DNA from: Okeania sp. SIO1I7
Lineage (GTDB): Bacteria > Cyanobacteriota > Cyanobacteriia > Cyanobacteriales > Microcoleaceae
Length of the DNA stretch: 64,000 nt
NCBI GenBank assembly: GCA_010672585.1
Contig: JAAHGF010000020.1
Coordinates: forward strand, 1 to 64,000
Direction of reading: 5' to 3'
In this document: positions 30,368 through 40,217 of the stretch, piece by piece
How the letters are laid out: the number at the start of each line of letters is the position of its first letter
Numbering within the stretch: the stretch's first letter is position 1
The notes under the pieces: model-generated
What the model was told of the DNA's origin: nothing
The model's database searches: none
What the model saw: only the letters and a program-made list of their open reading frames with translations
Position numbers and translations under genes: made by a program

Positions 30368-31117
30368 TTAAGTAATTAAGGTACTTTGTTCAACATTTAT
30401 CATCCTTGCATAGAGAATTTGCTCATTAATTTCTAGATTATTAATTAAGCTTAAGGAAGTTACAATACCATTGCCTATTAACTCTCCTTCTATCTCTCCA
30501 TACTCCACCTGCAAAATAATATTATCTGCCCGTGAATCATTAGATACACTATCAGGATCTTGCCAGGTTCCCAAACCACTAATTTCTGTTGTTGCTTTCA
30601 TAAAATTTAATGATTCAGATTTGAATCTGGGTACAGTTAATGTTAATAATTCCTGTTCAATTCTAGTAAATTTTACATGATTACTTTCATCTCCAAATAG
30701 TAGTGCAAAAAGCACGTCTTTAGCTAGAATAAGTAATTCATTACCCTGGTTACTCCGATATTTTTCTGTTATTAAGTCAGTTCCTTTTTCCGGAGGATTA
30801 TTAATTAAATATCCAGCTTCTATTAGTTGATTGCGGTCTCTTATTTCATACTTTTTGAGGAAATTATCTAATTTTTCTCTATCTAATGCCATATCTTTCA
30901 GGCGTTCTATTCTTGAAAGCCTCTCTTGAGCTTTTTGTTCTTGAATAGCTTTAATATCTTTCTTTTTTATATATAAAGAATCTAAAGTTAAACGTATAAT
31001 TTGCTCAATTAACCATTCTCGATCTTGTTGTACTAAATAACTGCGTAATTTTTCCTCAAACTGAGGAGCTAGCTCTTCTTTAACAGAACTAACTATACCT
31101 TGAATATTCAAACTCAT
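30368..31117 (-). CDS. Protein of unknown function
   Basis: 249 residues from MSLNIQGIVSSVKEEL; AGGAGA six bases upstream decides this start over one 11 codons earlier. It is charged and mostly helical in the first half, with a Lys/Glu/Arg-rich stretch (about 60-110) that could be a coiled coil. The second half is mixed, with no membrane helix or signal peptide. I recognise no catalytic motif. It lies between the YaaW remnant and the intact YaaW gene; no functional link can be argued. Confidence 0.65.
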   Translation of the reverse strand: MSLNIQGIVSSVKEELAPQFEEKLRSYLVQQDREWLIEQIIRLTLDSLYIKKKDIKAIQEQKAQERLSRIERLKDMALDREKLDNFLKKYEIRDRNQLIEAGYLINNPPEKGTDLITEKYRSNQGNELLILAKDVLFALLFGDESNHVKFTRIEQELLTLTVPRFKSESLNFMKATTEISGLGTWQDPDSVSNDSRADNIILQVEYGEIEGELIGNGIVTSLSLINNLEINEQILYARMINVEQSTLIT

Positions 31118-31478
31118 TTCTGTTCTCCTAAACACTGGTAATTCAAACAATAGATTTGTTTGGTATTTTACTCCTTCTATAATATAGAGCCACTTTATAG
31201 ATATTGATTGATAATTTTAAATTTCTTCTACTATAATTTTATTTTCTAGTTCAATTACTCTAATGGCAATTTTCTCTAATTACTAAATTGAACTGCTATT
31301 CTATTCAACTATATGTATATAGTTCTAATAATAATTAAATTGTTTTAGAGCTTTATATAACTCTAAAATAAAACATAAAGTATAACGCATCCTTCGCTCT
31401 CCAACCGAAATCGGTATTTTTGCGGAGGTTTATTATCCATCATCCGTACATCCGTGCCATAATCAGTGTCTAGCCACC
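31118..31478. other. Intergenic region, no gene recognised
   Basis: AT-rich gap of about 360 bp between two minus-strand genes. It has no dispersed repeat copy that I can see. Confidence 0.4.
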
Positions 31479-32300
31479 CTAATTCAACAACCGAATCTGG
31501 GCCAAAACAAAAACAGCCGGAATCACACGACCATAATTTGTGGCGATCGCTCTCCAACCCAAATCGGCCAAAAACCAAGTCCAGAGCATCGGGCCTAAAA
31601 GTCCTAAAGCTGTCCGCGCTGCCCCATAACGAGCTGCACTTATGGCCATACCTCGATTAGCCATCTGCATAGTTATGTGACTTTGAAACTGAGCTGCTGC
31701 GGTTGCCCCACCCCTAACTAATGCTGCTTTTGTCACTTGATATTTAGCAAAATGAATGGCAAACTGGCGGGCAAATTCCTTGAGTAAAATGGGTTTCAAA
31801 ATCGAACTCACGGCCAAAGCACTACCACCTTTCAATAGTAAACTTAATGGATTTTTTTGTATTAATATTGGTAAAGGCTGAGGCACATTAGATTCGGCAA
31901 GGGATCGACATATACTTTGGCTTAAGACCTCTTGTTCTGATTTTGGTAGGCGCTTCCATGCCTGACCTAAAACATGGAGAAATACCTCTGCTTCTAAATC
32001 TATAGTTGAAAGCTTTTGAGAGTAGGAGATTTTCAGATACCGACAAATTTTGATTAAAGCTTGCCGATAGGTTATTTGTTGAGTGCGCCCTCGCAATACT
32101 GTCATGCCATCTGCCACCAAATAACAAAATCTTTGCTCTAGGGCGTCTAACCAGGCATCGCGATCGCGACTTTGTACATCTATGGGTAGAGGAGTCTGGA
32201 AATAATCCAAAGGATTAATCCCGCGCCCAAACAAAAGTTCTGTTAACTGTTGTAACTCCTCTTCTGTTGCTAATTCCAGTGCTGCTCTTAGTTCATTCAA
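31479..32300 (-). CDS. YaaW family (UPF0174-type) protein
   Basis: About 273 residues. The TTG at 32300 (giving MNELRAALELATEEEL) is preferred because GGAGG lies nine bases before it; a GTG six codons upstream overlaps that site. It starts with ELRAALELATEEELQQLTELLF and has hydrophobic glycine/alanine-rich stretches near 165-185 and 240-275, so it is probably membrane-associated. The family is widespread but uncharacterised. Its C-terminal 44 residues are duplicated as a remnant at 30030-30164. Confidence 0.75.
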   Translation of the reverse strand: MNELRAALELATEEELQQLTELLFGRGINPLDYFQTPLPIDVQSRDRDAWLDALEQRFCYLVADGMTVLRGRTQQITYRQALIKICRYLKISYSQKLSTIDLEAEVFLHVLGQAWKRLPKSEQEVLSQSICRSLAESNVPQPLPILIQKNPLSLLLKGGSALAVSSILKPILLKEFARQFAIHFAKYQVTKAALVRGGATAAAQFQSHITMQMANRGMAISAARYGAARTALGLLGPMLWTWFLADLGWRAIATNYGRVIPAVFVLAQIRLLN

Positions 32301-32346
32301 CTTAGGTTTCCTCCACACCCACTAAGCATGAGTTAGTTATTTTATC

Positions 32347-32435
32347 AGGACTTACACAAATTGACTTTTAAACCACCATCTGTAGGGGCGAATGGTATTC
32401 ACCCTCTCTTTATGTAGAGTCTCTGCGTAAGTCCT
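32347..32435. mobile_element. MITE-like element, family F4
   Basis: 89 bp between AGGACTTACACA (one mismatch) and TGCGTAAGTCCT. It contains a common cyanobacterial palindrome word GGGGCGAATGG. It lies between the divergent YaaW and FAD-oxidoreductase genes. Confidence 0.75.
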
Positions 32436-32504
32436 GAAGCAAATTACCAAATTAAGGTTGAGTGCCAGATTATTATAACATAACTATTTATTGTCGCCAG
32501 GAAA

Positions 32505-33620
32505 ATGATCATGGGATCGCAACAATTTGATGTTACAGTAATTGGTGCTGGTATGGCTGGTTTAGTCTGCGCTCAACAACTCCAGCAGGCTGGTTATTCG
32601 GTGGTGGTACTGGAAAAGTCTCGGGGATCGGGGGGACGGATGGCAACTCGCCGAGTATCAGGAACTCGTGTAGATCATGGGCTACGTTACCTCGAACCCA
32701 CAGGTAAATTTTTGCAACAATTAATTAATTATCTGGAAAGAGAAAAAAATGGCCTTTCTTCTCAGCACATTCTCCAACTTTGGACTGATAAAATTTATGA
32801 ACTAACTCAACCCCAGGGGCTAATACTTCCTCTTACCAAACATTGTTATATTGCGCCCCAGGGAATGAACTCTGTGGGTAAATTTCTTGCCCAAAATTTA
32901 GAGGTTTGGTTTAGTAGGCGAGTGGAAACTATGCACCCAACAGTAGAGAAAAATTGGCATCTGACTTTGGAAGTTATGAATGATGCTGCAACTGAAAAAC
33001 CGACAGAAGTAATATCGAAAGCAGTTGTTGTAGCTATTCCTGCACCTCAAGCATTAATGATTTTAGAAAAACCTGTTGCGGAAACGCCACCGGAATTTCT
33101 CAATAATTTGCGTTTTGTGGAATATGACCCCTGTATTACTGTGATGGCGGGATATTCTCCAGCTCTACAGGAAAATTTACCGGAGTGGCGATCGCTTGCT
33201 TTTCCTAATGATGACTATCTTGCCTGGGTAGGTGTTGATAGCAGTAAACGTCCCCATTCTACTCAACCTGTGTTTGTCATTCAAAGCAACGCCAAATTTG
33301 CCACTACCCACCTCGACACGACAGACTTACAACCAGTAGGACAAGAATTACTAGAGTATACAGCGCAACAGTTAATACCATGGTTAAAATCTCCAGAATG
33401 GTTGCAAGTACATCGGTGGCGTTATGCTTTTTGTCGTCAACCTTTGGCTATTTCTTGTCTGACTACAGAATTGCCGTTGCCATTAGTAGGTGCAGGTGAC
33501 TGGTGTAGTGGAGATAATATTGAGGGTGCTTTCGCTTCTGGGTTAGCAGCAGCAAGTTGGGTAAATAGTAAACTACAAAATTTGTTGTTATCAGGAGAGA
33601 GTTTTTTGAGGGGAATTTAA
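32505..33620 (+). CDS. FAD-dependent oxidoreductase, renalase-like
   Basis: 371 residues. The dinucleotide-binding motif VIGAGMAGLVCAQQLQQAGY is at the N-terminus, followed by EKSRGSGGRMATRR, a hallmark of renalase-like amine-oxidase-fold proteins. The C-terminal FAD motif is GDWCSGDNIEGAFASG. The substrate may be a reduced nicotinamide isomer as in bacterial renalases, but this is inferred from the family only. It stands alone. Confidence 0.85.
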   Translation: MIMGSQQFDVTVIGAGMAGLVCAQQLQQAGYSVVVLEKSRGSGGRMATRRVSGTRVDHGLRYLEPTGKFLQQLINYLEREKNGLSSQHILQLWTDKIYELTQPQGLILPLTKHCYIAPQGMNSVGKFLAQNLEVWFSRRVETMHPTVEKNWHLTLEVMNDAATEKPTEVISKAVVVAIPAPQALMILEKPVAETPPEFLNNLRFVEYDPCITVMAGYSPALQENLPEWRSLAFPNDDYLAWVGVDSSKRPHSTQPVFVIQSNAKFATTHLDTTDLQPVGQELLEYTAQQLIPWLKSPEWLQVHRWRYAFCRQPLAISCLTTELPLPLVGAGDWCSGDNIEGAFASGLAAASWVNSKLQNLLLSGESFLRGI

Positions 33621-33690
33621 TTCTGTGTTTTGAATAAATAGGTGTATTTTTCATGGGAAACCCACCTATTTATTACTTACGAAGTTATTT

Positions 33691-35361
33691 TTATGCTCTA
33701 ATTATAAAATCATCTACTGTCAAAGAAGCATCATTAGAAAAGATTGCAAAGCGATCGCCATTTCCTAAACCATCTTCACTACCATTAGGATTATAATATA
33801 ACGTACTATTGGCAGAGTCATAAACAATTATTGCTTCACTACCAAAGACAAGACCCTCACCCTCAACTACAGCAAATTCATCACCAAGACTAAAACCTGC
33901 CTCAGTTGTAATGGCAGCAAATGTTGTTAAGTCTAGTAGAATCATATCCTGACCGGAGACAAAATCAGTAATTTCATCCACACCTAACTCCACTTCAGAG
34001 AATGCTTGGTTAGCAGCAAAGATAAACTTATCCTTACTAGCGCCACCAGTGAGAGTATCATCACCTTCACCACCATTGAGGCGATCGCGACCTTGACCAC
34101 CACTGAGAGTATCTTCTCCGTCACCACCTAATAGAGCATCATTACCTATCCAACCAATGAGATTATCATCACCACTACCACCCTTGAGAGTGTCGTTTTC
34201 ATAACCACCTTTAAGGGTATCATTACCAGCACCGCCATTAATACTATCGTTACCACGGTTGCCCAAGAGTTCATCATCGCCAGCAAAACCAAGAACAGTA
34301 TCACTGCCACCGAGACCTTGGAGAAGATCGTCCTCTTCGCCACCTGGAATTAAATCATCACCAGAAGTAGCTTTTGGCGCTAAAGCAGAGAAAACTTCGC
34401 TAGCATCAAATGAAAGATTATCAAAACTAGGGTTTAGGGAAACATTAACATTTGGAGTTCCATCAGCAACGACAATCATATCCCCTTGAGTGTCACCTGG
34501 GTCTGAATCTGTATCTATCTCAATGCGCAGGGGAGTTTCTTCGGAAAATTCTGGTTCGGCGAGATTAATAGCTGCTACTAAATCCCACACTGGATTAGGA
34601 TCGTTGTCACTTTGAATAACTTCCAAAGCAAAATCTAAAAATTCTGCAGCAATTAAACTTTCTGGAGTATCTGTATCTAACCAAGCTTGATAATCATCAG
34701 CATCGAACTCTATTTGATTAGTAGCATCTAGTGGGGTAAGTAGAATATTTAACCCATCATCCCCAAATTCAAATACTTCCTGAGCAGCTACAGGATCAAT
34801 CCAAATATTAAATTCTGCCTCTAAGTTGGTAGAAAAAGGAGGATCGGGCAGCACGGGTAGATTTCCTTCTACGAAAACTGCACCACCCATGATTTGCAGA
34901 ACCGAAATATTATCAACGATAGTGGGGTCTATTCGGAGAGCTTCCGCAATGTTAGTCATTGGACCAGTTGCTAAAATAGCTACCGGTTCGGGAGAATTAT
35001 TAATAGTTTCGACGATTAGTTCTGCTGCAGAGCTAGTTTCAATAGGTGGAGCTTCATCAGGCAATGTGACAAAAGGTGCCCAAAAAGTATCTGATCCATC
35101 TCGGATAAAATCAGGAAAAACATTATCACCCTCTAATGGATCGGAACGACCAACACCTACAGGAATACCTGTTACACCAAGTCTTCCCAGCATTAGCTCT
35201 ACATTATCAACGAAGATTTCCGGGCGAGCAATACCTTGGGCAATAGTAATAGCTTGAACATCATATTGAGGGTTGCCCAGCACATAAGCTAATGCGGTCA
35301 TTCCATCTTGACTACCGTCATCATCAAAAATTAATGGGGTTGAGCTAACGTTGTCTATCAT
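33691..35361 (-). CDS. Nucleoside hydrolase domain fused to RTX calcium-binding repeats
   Basis: 556 residues. Residues 8-320 match the inosine-uridine nucleoside hydrolase fold: N-terminal D13-x-D15-x3-D19 (FDDDGSQDG), [22 protein letters not shown] and [10 protein letters not shown]. The usual DD pair of the calcium/catalytic loop reads D-G here (G20). Residues 345-460 hold about a dozen GGxGxDxLx nonapeptides, and the C-terminus resembles RTX exoprotein tails (DKFIF...ITDF). There is no N-terminal signal, as expected for type I secretion. Predicted role: exported, Ca-dependent hydrolysis of nucleosides or related ribosides. No type I secretion genes are nearby. Confidence 0.85.
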   Translation of the reverse strand: MIDNVSSTPLIFDDDGSQDGMTALAYVLGNPQYDVQAITIAQGIARPEIFVDNVELMLGRLGVTGIPVGVGRSDPLEGDNVFPDFIRDGSDTFWAPFVTLPDEAPPIETSSAAELIVETINNSPEPVAILATGPMTNIAEALRIDPTIVDNISVLQIMGGAVFVEGNLPVLPDPPFSTNLEAEFNIWIDPVAAQEVFEFGDDGLNILLTPLDATNQIEFDADDYQAWLDTDTPESLIAAEFLDFALEVIQSDNDPNPVWDLVAAINLAEPEFSEETPLRIEIDTDSDPGDTQGDMIVVADGTPNVNVSLNPSFDNLSFDASEVFSALAPKATSGDDLIPGGEEDDLLQGLGGSDTVLGFAGDDELLGNRGNDSINGGAGNDTLKGGYENDTLKGGSGDDNLIGWIGNDALLGGDGEDTLSGGQGRDRLNGGEGDDTLTGGASKDKFIFAANQAFSEVELGVDEITDFVSGQDMILLDLTTFAAITTEAGFSLGDEFAVVEGEGLVFGSEAIIVYDSANSTLYYNPNGSEDGLGNGDRFAIFSNDASLTVDDFIIRA

Positions 35362-35514
35362 AGAGATGCAAAAATTAATAAATTAACTGGGGAATATTAC
35401 AACTATATTGGTTTTGTAGGGTATTTCTTAAATAAAAATTAATAACTTTCAAGTTAGAGCTATGATTTTCACTTTCTGAAAATTGCTACAATGAAAAAAA
35501 TTAGGAGAAATATG

Positions 35515-35892
35515 ATGAATTTTAATTTGACTAACGAAGCAGAAAATTCCATGAAATTAAATTATCCAGTTTTGATTGAAGCTATAGAAACTGGTGAATA
35601 TCGAGCCACAATATTAGGATGGCCGGAATGTCAAGCGATAGGAAAAAACCGCGATCAAGCACTTATCCAGTTGCGTCAGATAGTGACAGCACGTTTAGAA
35701 AAAGCAGAAATTGTTTCTCTGGAAATTGAACGCCCGAAACCAGAGCATCCTTGGATGAAATTTGCAGGAATGTTTAAAGACGATCCAGATTTTGATGAAG
35801 TACAAGCTTTTATTGAAGAAGACCGTCGCCAACTTGATGCAGAGATGGAAGTTTATTATCGTCAACTTGATGCAGAGGAAAAAATAAAATGA
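35515..35892 (+). CDS. Antitoxin-like protein paired with a VapC toxin
   Basis: About 125 residues. The start follows AGGAGA; two adjacent ATGs at 35512 and 35515 are possible. The N-terminal half (YPVLIEAIETGEYRATILGW, then a KNRDQALIQLRQIV helix) resembles the partial RNase-H-like fold of HicB. The C-terminal half is acidic and contains two copies of RQLDAE. Its last four bases overlap the VapC gene, the usual antitoxin-first order. Confidence 0.7.
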   Translation: MNFNLTNEAENSMKLNYPVLIEAIETGEYRATILGWPECQAIGKNRDQALIQLRQIVTARLEKAEIVSLEIERPKPEHPWMKFAGMFKDDPDFDEVQAFIEEDRRQLDAEMEVYYRQLDAEEKIK

Positions 35893-36311
35893 GTTTGTGG
35901 GTACTTGATACCGATCATGTCTCTCTATTTCAAAGGGGTCATCCAATTTTCACAAGGCTTATCAATAGAGCTAAGGCTGAAGAAGTTGCAGTCACAGTGG
36001 TTACAGCAGAAGAACAATTGCGAGGACAACTTCATATTGTTAGAAGGGCAAATTCCGCAGATGCGCTGGTATCTGCTTATGCAAAATTAAGAGCTACATT
36101 AGATTATTTTAGAACAGCTAATTTGCTTAATTTTGATGAAAATGCTTACTATTGTTATGAAAGTTTAGTAACTCAAAAAATCCGCATTGGTACACGAGAC
36201 TTGCGAATTGCTGCTATTGTAATTTCTCAGAATGGGATTCTACTAACTCGCAATAGAAGAGATTTTGAAAGAGTTCCTGGTTTACAATTTGAAGATTGGA
36301 CAATTGAATAG
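35889..36311 (+). CDS. PIN-domain ribonuclease toxin, VapC type
   Basis: 140 residues. The PIN-domain acidic residues are visible: D7 in VLDTDHVSLF, a central Glu in VVTAEEQ, D in GTRDLRIAAI and the closing TRNRRDFERVPGL. These toxins cleave RNA (tRNA or rRNA) and are held in check by the upstream antitoxin. ATGA overlap with the antitoxin indicates translational coupling. Confidence 0.88.
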   Translation: MSLWVLDTDHVSLFQRGHPIFTRLINRAKAEEVAVTVVTAEEQLRGQLHIVRRANSADALVSAYAKLRATLDYFRTANLLNFDENAYYCYESLVTQKIRIGTRDLRIAAIVISQNGILLTRNRRDFERVPGLQFEDWTIE

Positions 36312-36351
36312 TTTTGTGGAACAAGAGTGGCGATATTGTTTTCTAAATAGG

Positions 36352-36390
36352 ACGATCGCTCTTTCTTCAAGGAGGGCGATCGCCTTTTTT
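36352..36390 (+). terminator. Rho-independent terminator after vapC
   Basis: CGATCGCTCTTTC pairs with GGAGGGCGATCG (with G-U pairs) around a TTCAA loop, followed by CCTTTTTT. The stem contains HIP1-like GCGATCGC sequences. It is 40 bp after the vapC stop and just beyond the end of the convergent minus-strand gene. Confidence 0.75.
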
Positions 36391-36398
36391 AATGCTCC

Positions 36399-37232
36399 CT
36401 ACAAATTTTGCTGTTTGTTGGGCAAATTACTGTTAATTCCCTGGGATAAAATCCCCAATATTTTTTCTAAGTTATTAATAAAGTATTCAGTTAGATCGAT
36501 GTGAACTTCTGTATTTTCTAATTGTAAGAATTTCCAAATATTTCCAGTGGTGACGACACCGTAAATGGTGGAAATTTGATTGCCTTGTTGTTGATTAAAT
36601 ATTTGTGCTGCTATCATTTCTGCCAGACATTGCCCTAATCCGGCGTTTAAGTTTTCTTTTTTAGCTTCTACAATGGCAAAAACTGGAGATTTGATAAATA
36701 GTTGTTCTGGGTCTAGACTAATGAGAAAGTCACAAGTACCGTTTAATCTTCTGGTGGTATCGACATTAAATTCTGTTCCGGAAAACAGGCTAATTTGATT
36801 ATTCAGGATTTTTCTGAATTCTATTAAAATTGGGGCAATAATCATTTCGGAACGGGCTTTTTCTGTATTAATTGCTAAGGCTAATGGTAAGTTGTTTTGT
36901 AATGTTTGTTTTAAAAATTCGCTTGGTGTAACTTCTGAAATGTTGGCAAAAAAATCGACTTGTTCATTGATTTTTAAGGAAAATTCTTGTTGGATTTTGG
37001 GTAATGTTAAATCGCTGTAAGGCATTTGATTTTTGCTCCTTGAATGTGTGGTGTTTTGTTGTATGATAAACTCTTCAAATTCCTCTAATGTAGGTTCCTC
37101 TAATTGATATTTTTCCTTGGTATAGTCTCCAGAACCTGCATCAAGTTCTTGGAGAAAACGTAACATTCCTACAACACCTAATGAATCTATTAGTGCTTCG
37201 TATCCTTGTTGTCTAATTTCTGTTAATTTCAT
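36399..37232 (-). CDS. PD-(D/E)XK-like nuclease-fold protein with a fused N-terminal helical module
   Basis: 277 residues from [19 protein letters not shown], preceded by AGGAGG. Residues 1-70 are a small helical module that looks like a stand-alone antitoxin-sized protein. After residue ~70 a second domain starts at [15 protein letters not shown] and holds the nuclease-like pattern: an Asp in GTCDFLIS, then IVEAKKENL (E-x-K), then helices [14 protein letters not shown]. An AAGGAGC ribosome-binding site lies before that internal ATG at 37025, so the shorter form may also be made. The gene overlaps the upstream NACHT gene by 20 bases. Confidence 0.7.
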
Positions 37233-39483
37233 CATTTTCCTCCTGAAAATATTCACTAAGCAAAATAGAAAGTTTAGATCCTGCATCTATAGCATTACGC
37301 AAATTTATTAACGCTTCTTTCGCAAACAAACATACTTGTGAATCACGATCTTGAAGAAGATCTAAAATGGCTTGCACTACTGCATCAGAAGCATTACCTA
37401 ATTTGCCTAGCGCCTCCACGGCAGAAGAACGCAAGCTTGAATATTCATCTTGAAGTTGGATTAATAGAGGTTGCACCACTGGTTCAGAAGCATTGCCTAA
37501 GTTGCCCAACGCCTGTGCAGCAGAACGACGCACCTCCTTATCATCATCTTTTAGACATTTAACAATATCAAGAGCAACAAATTTAGCAACCGAACCACTA
37601 TCTCCTATTTTTTGAAGATCGTCTAGCCGATCGCTTACCGTTGCACCTGGAGCAAACAAGTTGCGGACAAGCCTTTTAATTCTTTGCCTCTCTAGCTCTT
37701 TTTCTAAAGCCTCCAAATCCAATCCTGCAAGTTTCCCAATTTCATCTGCTACAAAATTCGGTACTCTAACCTCTGAACCTTTTGCTAAACAACAATCTCT
37801 CACTGCCAGCAAAAAGCCTTTAATTTCTTTCTTACTCGACTTTTCCTGTGCTTTTACCAGGAACTCCCGCCACTTTTCCTCATCATCTTTATTCTCCTGT
37901 ACCAAATATAGTGCAGCCAAATATTCCGCCAACGGATCGAGAGCAAAGCGGATTTTATTTCTGTCTTTTCTTTCACCATATCCAATAAACTTAAGCAGTC
38001 GCAGGTGTTTCTCAAAATACTCAAGACATGATATTGCATCATCTCTCCCCAAACTGGAAAAAGCCTCAACTACTTCTTTGCGCTCTGCATAGAATGGTTT
38101 ATAATTTTGCTCCAAACACTTCCAAGCAATTAGTTGAGCATCCTCTTTAATAGTAGGATATTCACTTTTAGTCTCTCTTTCACCTTGACGGTTCAACTTT
38201 TCTAAGTGGTTAAGTATCAGATCGGGAATATTGTCAAGAGAACGCTCGGAGGTAAAATTATTCTCCTTACTATTAATCATCTTCTCAGCATAAAGCTTTG
38301 CTAGCAAAACAGTAATAGTCTTCTGTTCCCCAACAATGCGTGCAAGTTGAGCGCATTCCTGTAAAAATTCTTCTTGATCTGCTTCAAACAAATGCCACTT
38401 ACCGCACTCCTTCAAATATTGCTCAATAAAGTAAGCTAACTTTCCTCCATCAAACCGGAGAGTTTTAATTTTGATATCAATACCCCGGAAATTTTCCTCT
38501 ATTCTAGAAGTGACAATTAAAGCATTTGCCGGAAACTCCTTCGGGTCAGGATTAATTTTCTTTTGAGTTTCTTGACTCAGTTCCGAGTAACCATCTACTA
38601 TCAATAAAATTCGGCGCTGTCGCAGGAGTTGTTTAACCAATAACTCATCAACTATCATTTGTTCCTTGTCAATCAATTCCTGAATTTCTGCCATTATTGC
38701 TTCCATTATCGGTTTGATGCCATCTCCAGTATTATCAATTTCCTTCTCAATTAAAACTGGTAACATCAAATGTTTGGCTAAAGCTTTAGACTGATGCTGT
38801 TTTGTCATTGCCCATTTAGCAATTTGACAAGCAATAGTTGTTTTTCCTGAGCCTCCTTCACCCCTAATTAACAGTCGCACTCGCTTGTCTGTTTTAAAAG
38901 GTTCGCTCAAAGTTTCCGCTGTCAGTTCATCAATTTCCTGACTGTTTAATTCAACCGGAAGCGAAACATAATCTTTTCGTTCCTCAACAGTTTCATTCTC
39001 CAGAAACTTCTGTTGAAAAGTCTCCAGATGTTTTTCAACCCAAGCATCTAATACCCTGGGGCGATACTTGAGAAAACGTAGGATACCAACAGGTAGTTTA
39101 ACTTCTGGAGTTATTGGTGTTTTCGGTATCTTTAATTCCGCAGGTAGCAGCAACAACCATAGGGGACGAAACCAGAGAATTCCCAAATACAAACCCATCA
39201 GCCCAGAGATTAAAATTAACCACCCTTTCCACCCTTTCTCATCATCAGAATTTTCCGATTTTTCCTGTGTTTTTTGTTCGGTGGGTTGACTTGTCTTTTT
39301 TGGTTCAAGACTAGCAGTAGGTTGAGGGCTAGGTTCAACATTTTCTTGGGCAAAGACTAGACTATTAATTTGTTTAGTGCCTGGATGTAATGGAGAAAAA
39401 ATTGTTACTATTAAAGGCAAAGAAGTAGACACCAGAGCTATTTTCAGCACAGCTAATAAGGTCTGTTTAGGTAGTTTTACCAT
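37213..39483 (-). CDS. Membrane-anchored NACHT NTPase with C-terminal HEAT repeats
   Basis: 756 residues. Hydrophobic helices at about 8-30 and 88-113 flank a Pro/Lys/Gln-rich linker, so the ATPase would be tethered to the membrane. The P-loop is GEGGSGKTT (208-216) and Walker B is LLIVDGYSE (293-301). NACHT sequence follows with [11 protein letters not shown] and a winged-helix/helical region. HEAT repeats from about 655 to 740 ([40 protein letters not shown]) would sense a ligand. Bacterial NACHT proteins are often anti-phage effectors. Overlap with the nuclease-fold gene downstream makes a two-gene unit. Confidence 0.85.
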
Positions 39484-39716
39484 AAATTAGAATACCCAAA
39501 AAGAGAATTTTTGAGCGTATATTATAGCAATTATTCATTGTAAATAAATCGGTTATTATACGGGACTTAAGCACCTCAGCGATCGCCCCTCAGAGGTGGT
39601 TGGTTTTGGAGAAGCGATATTGCATCCCCAACCCTCCGGGAACGCTTTGAGGTAACTATAGAGTCACCCACTCATCAAGGGAAATAGAAGGAGAGGTAAT
39701 TATTAATTATTAATTA

Positions 39717-40001
39717 TTAATTATTAATTTTTGAAAGGGTGTCCACCGGCTCACGGGTTGGCTCCTCGTTCAAATTGATGTTGTTAATAACTGGCAGAGT
39801 ATGACGGAGTTTCAACCCTATTAGAATCCAATCTTCTAAGGTCGAGCGTAACTCATTCTCGCACTGGCGCAGTGTGGGTGCAAATGCGATAACGCCTTTG
39901 CAGGATGGAATTCTACCGACGAAAGCGCCATCTTCGAGTTTATCGTAAACTGCTTCGGACATTGCTTCGTCATATTGGCTTAAAATGTAATTTACGCTCA
40001 T
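39717..40001 (-). CDS. HicB-like antitoxin-family protein, without visible hicA
   Basis: 94 residues. Y-D-E-A-M-S..-K-L-E-D-G-A-F-V-G-R-I-P and APTLRQCENELRSTLEDW match the HicB partial RNase-H fold. No HicA double-stranded-RNA-binding toxin frame lies on either side. An AT heptamer array and family C tail touch its 3' end. It is probably an orphan antitoxin or has another role. Confidence 0.75.
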   Translation of the reverse strand: MSVNYILSQYDEAMSEAVYDKLEDGAFVGRIPSCKGVIAFAPTLRQCENELRSTLEDWILIGLKLRHTLPVINNINLNEEPTREPVDTLSKINN

Positions 40002-40217
40002 TACCGAACCTCTTTTAGTTTCCTGCTAAGTTTGGGAATATCCATCGGTTGTCTTAGAGAGATTACTACAATATTAGTTCTAGCATGGGGGAGAAGATTT
40101 GGGAACGGGAGATTTTTGGCGTTGCATAGTAGGAATTTTTCAATAGACCTCTCCATAATGATAACTGCAAAGTGGTATCCTAGATAAAAGTCACTAACTT
40201 TAACAAATCAATTTTCC

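Noticed and set aside
34259-35257. Long plus-strand open frames opposite the nucleoside hydrolase-RTX gene
   Set aside because: Antisense shadows created by the glycine/aspartate repeat codons.
40002-40217. A hicA gene upstream of the HicB-like gene
   Set aside because: The minus-strand frame ending just before hicB has no HicA double-stranded-RNA-binding pattern and no clear start.
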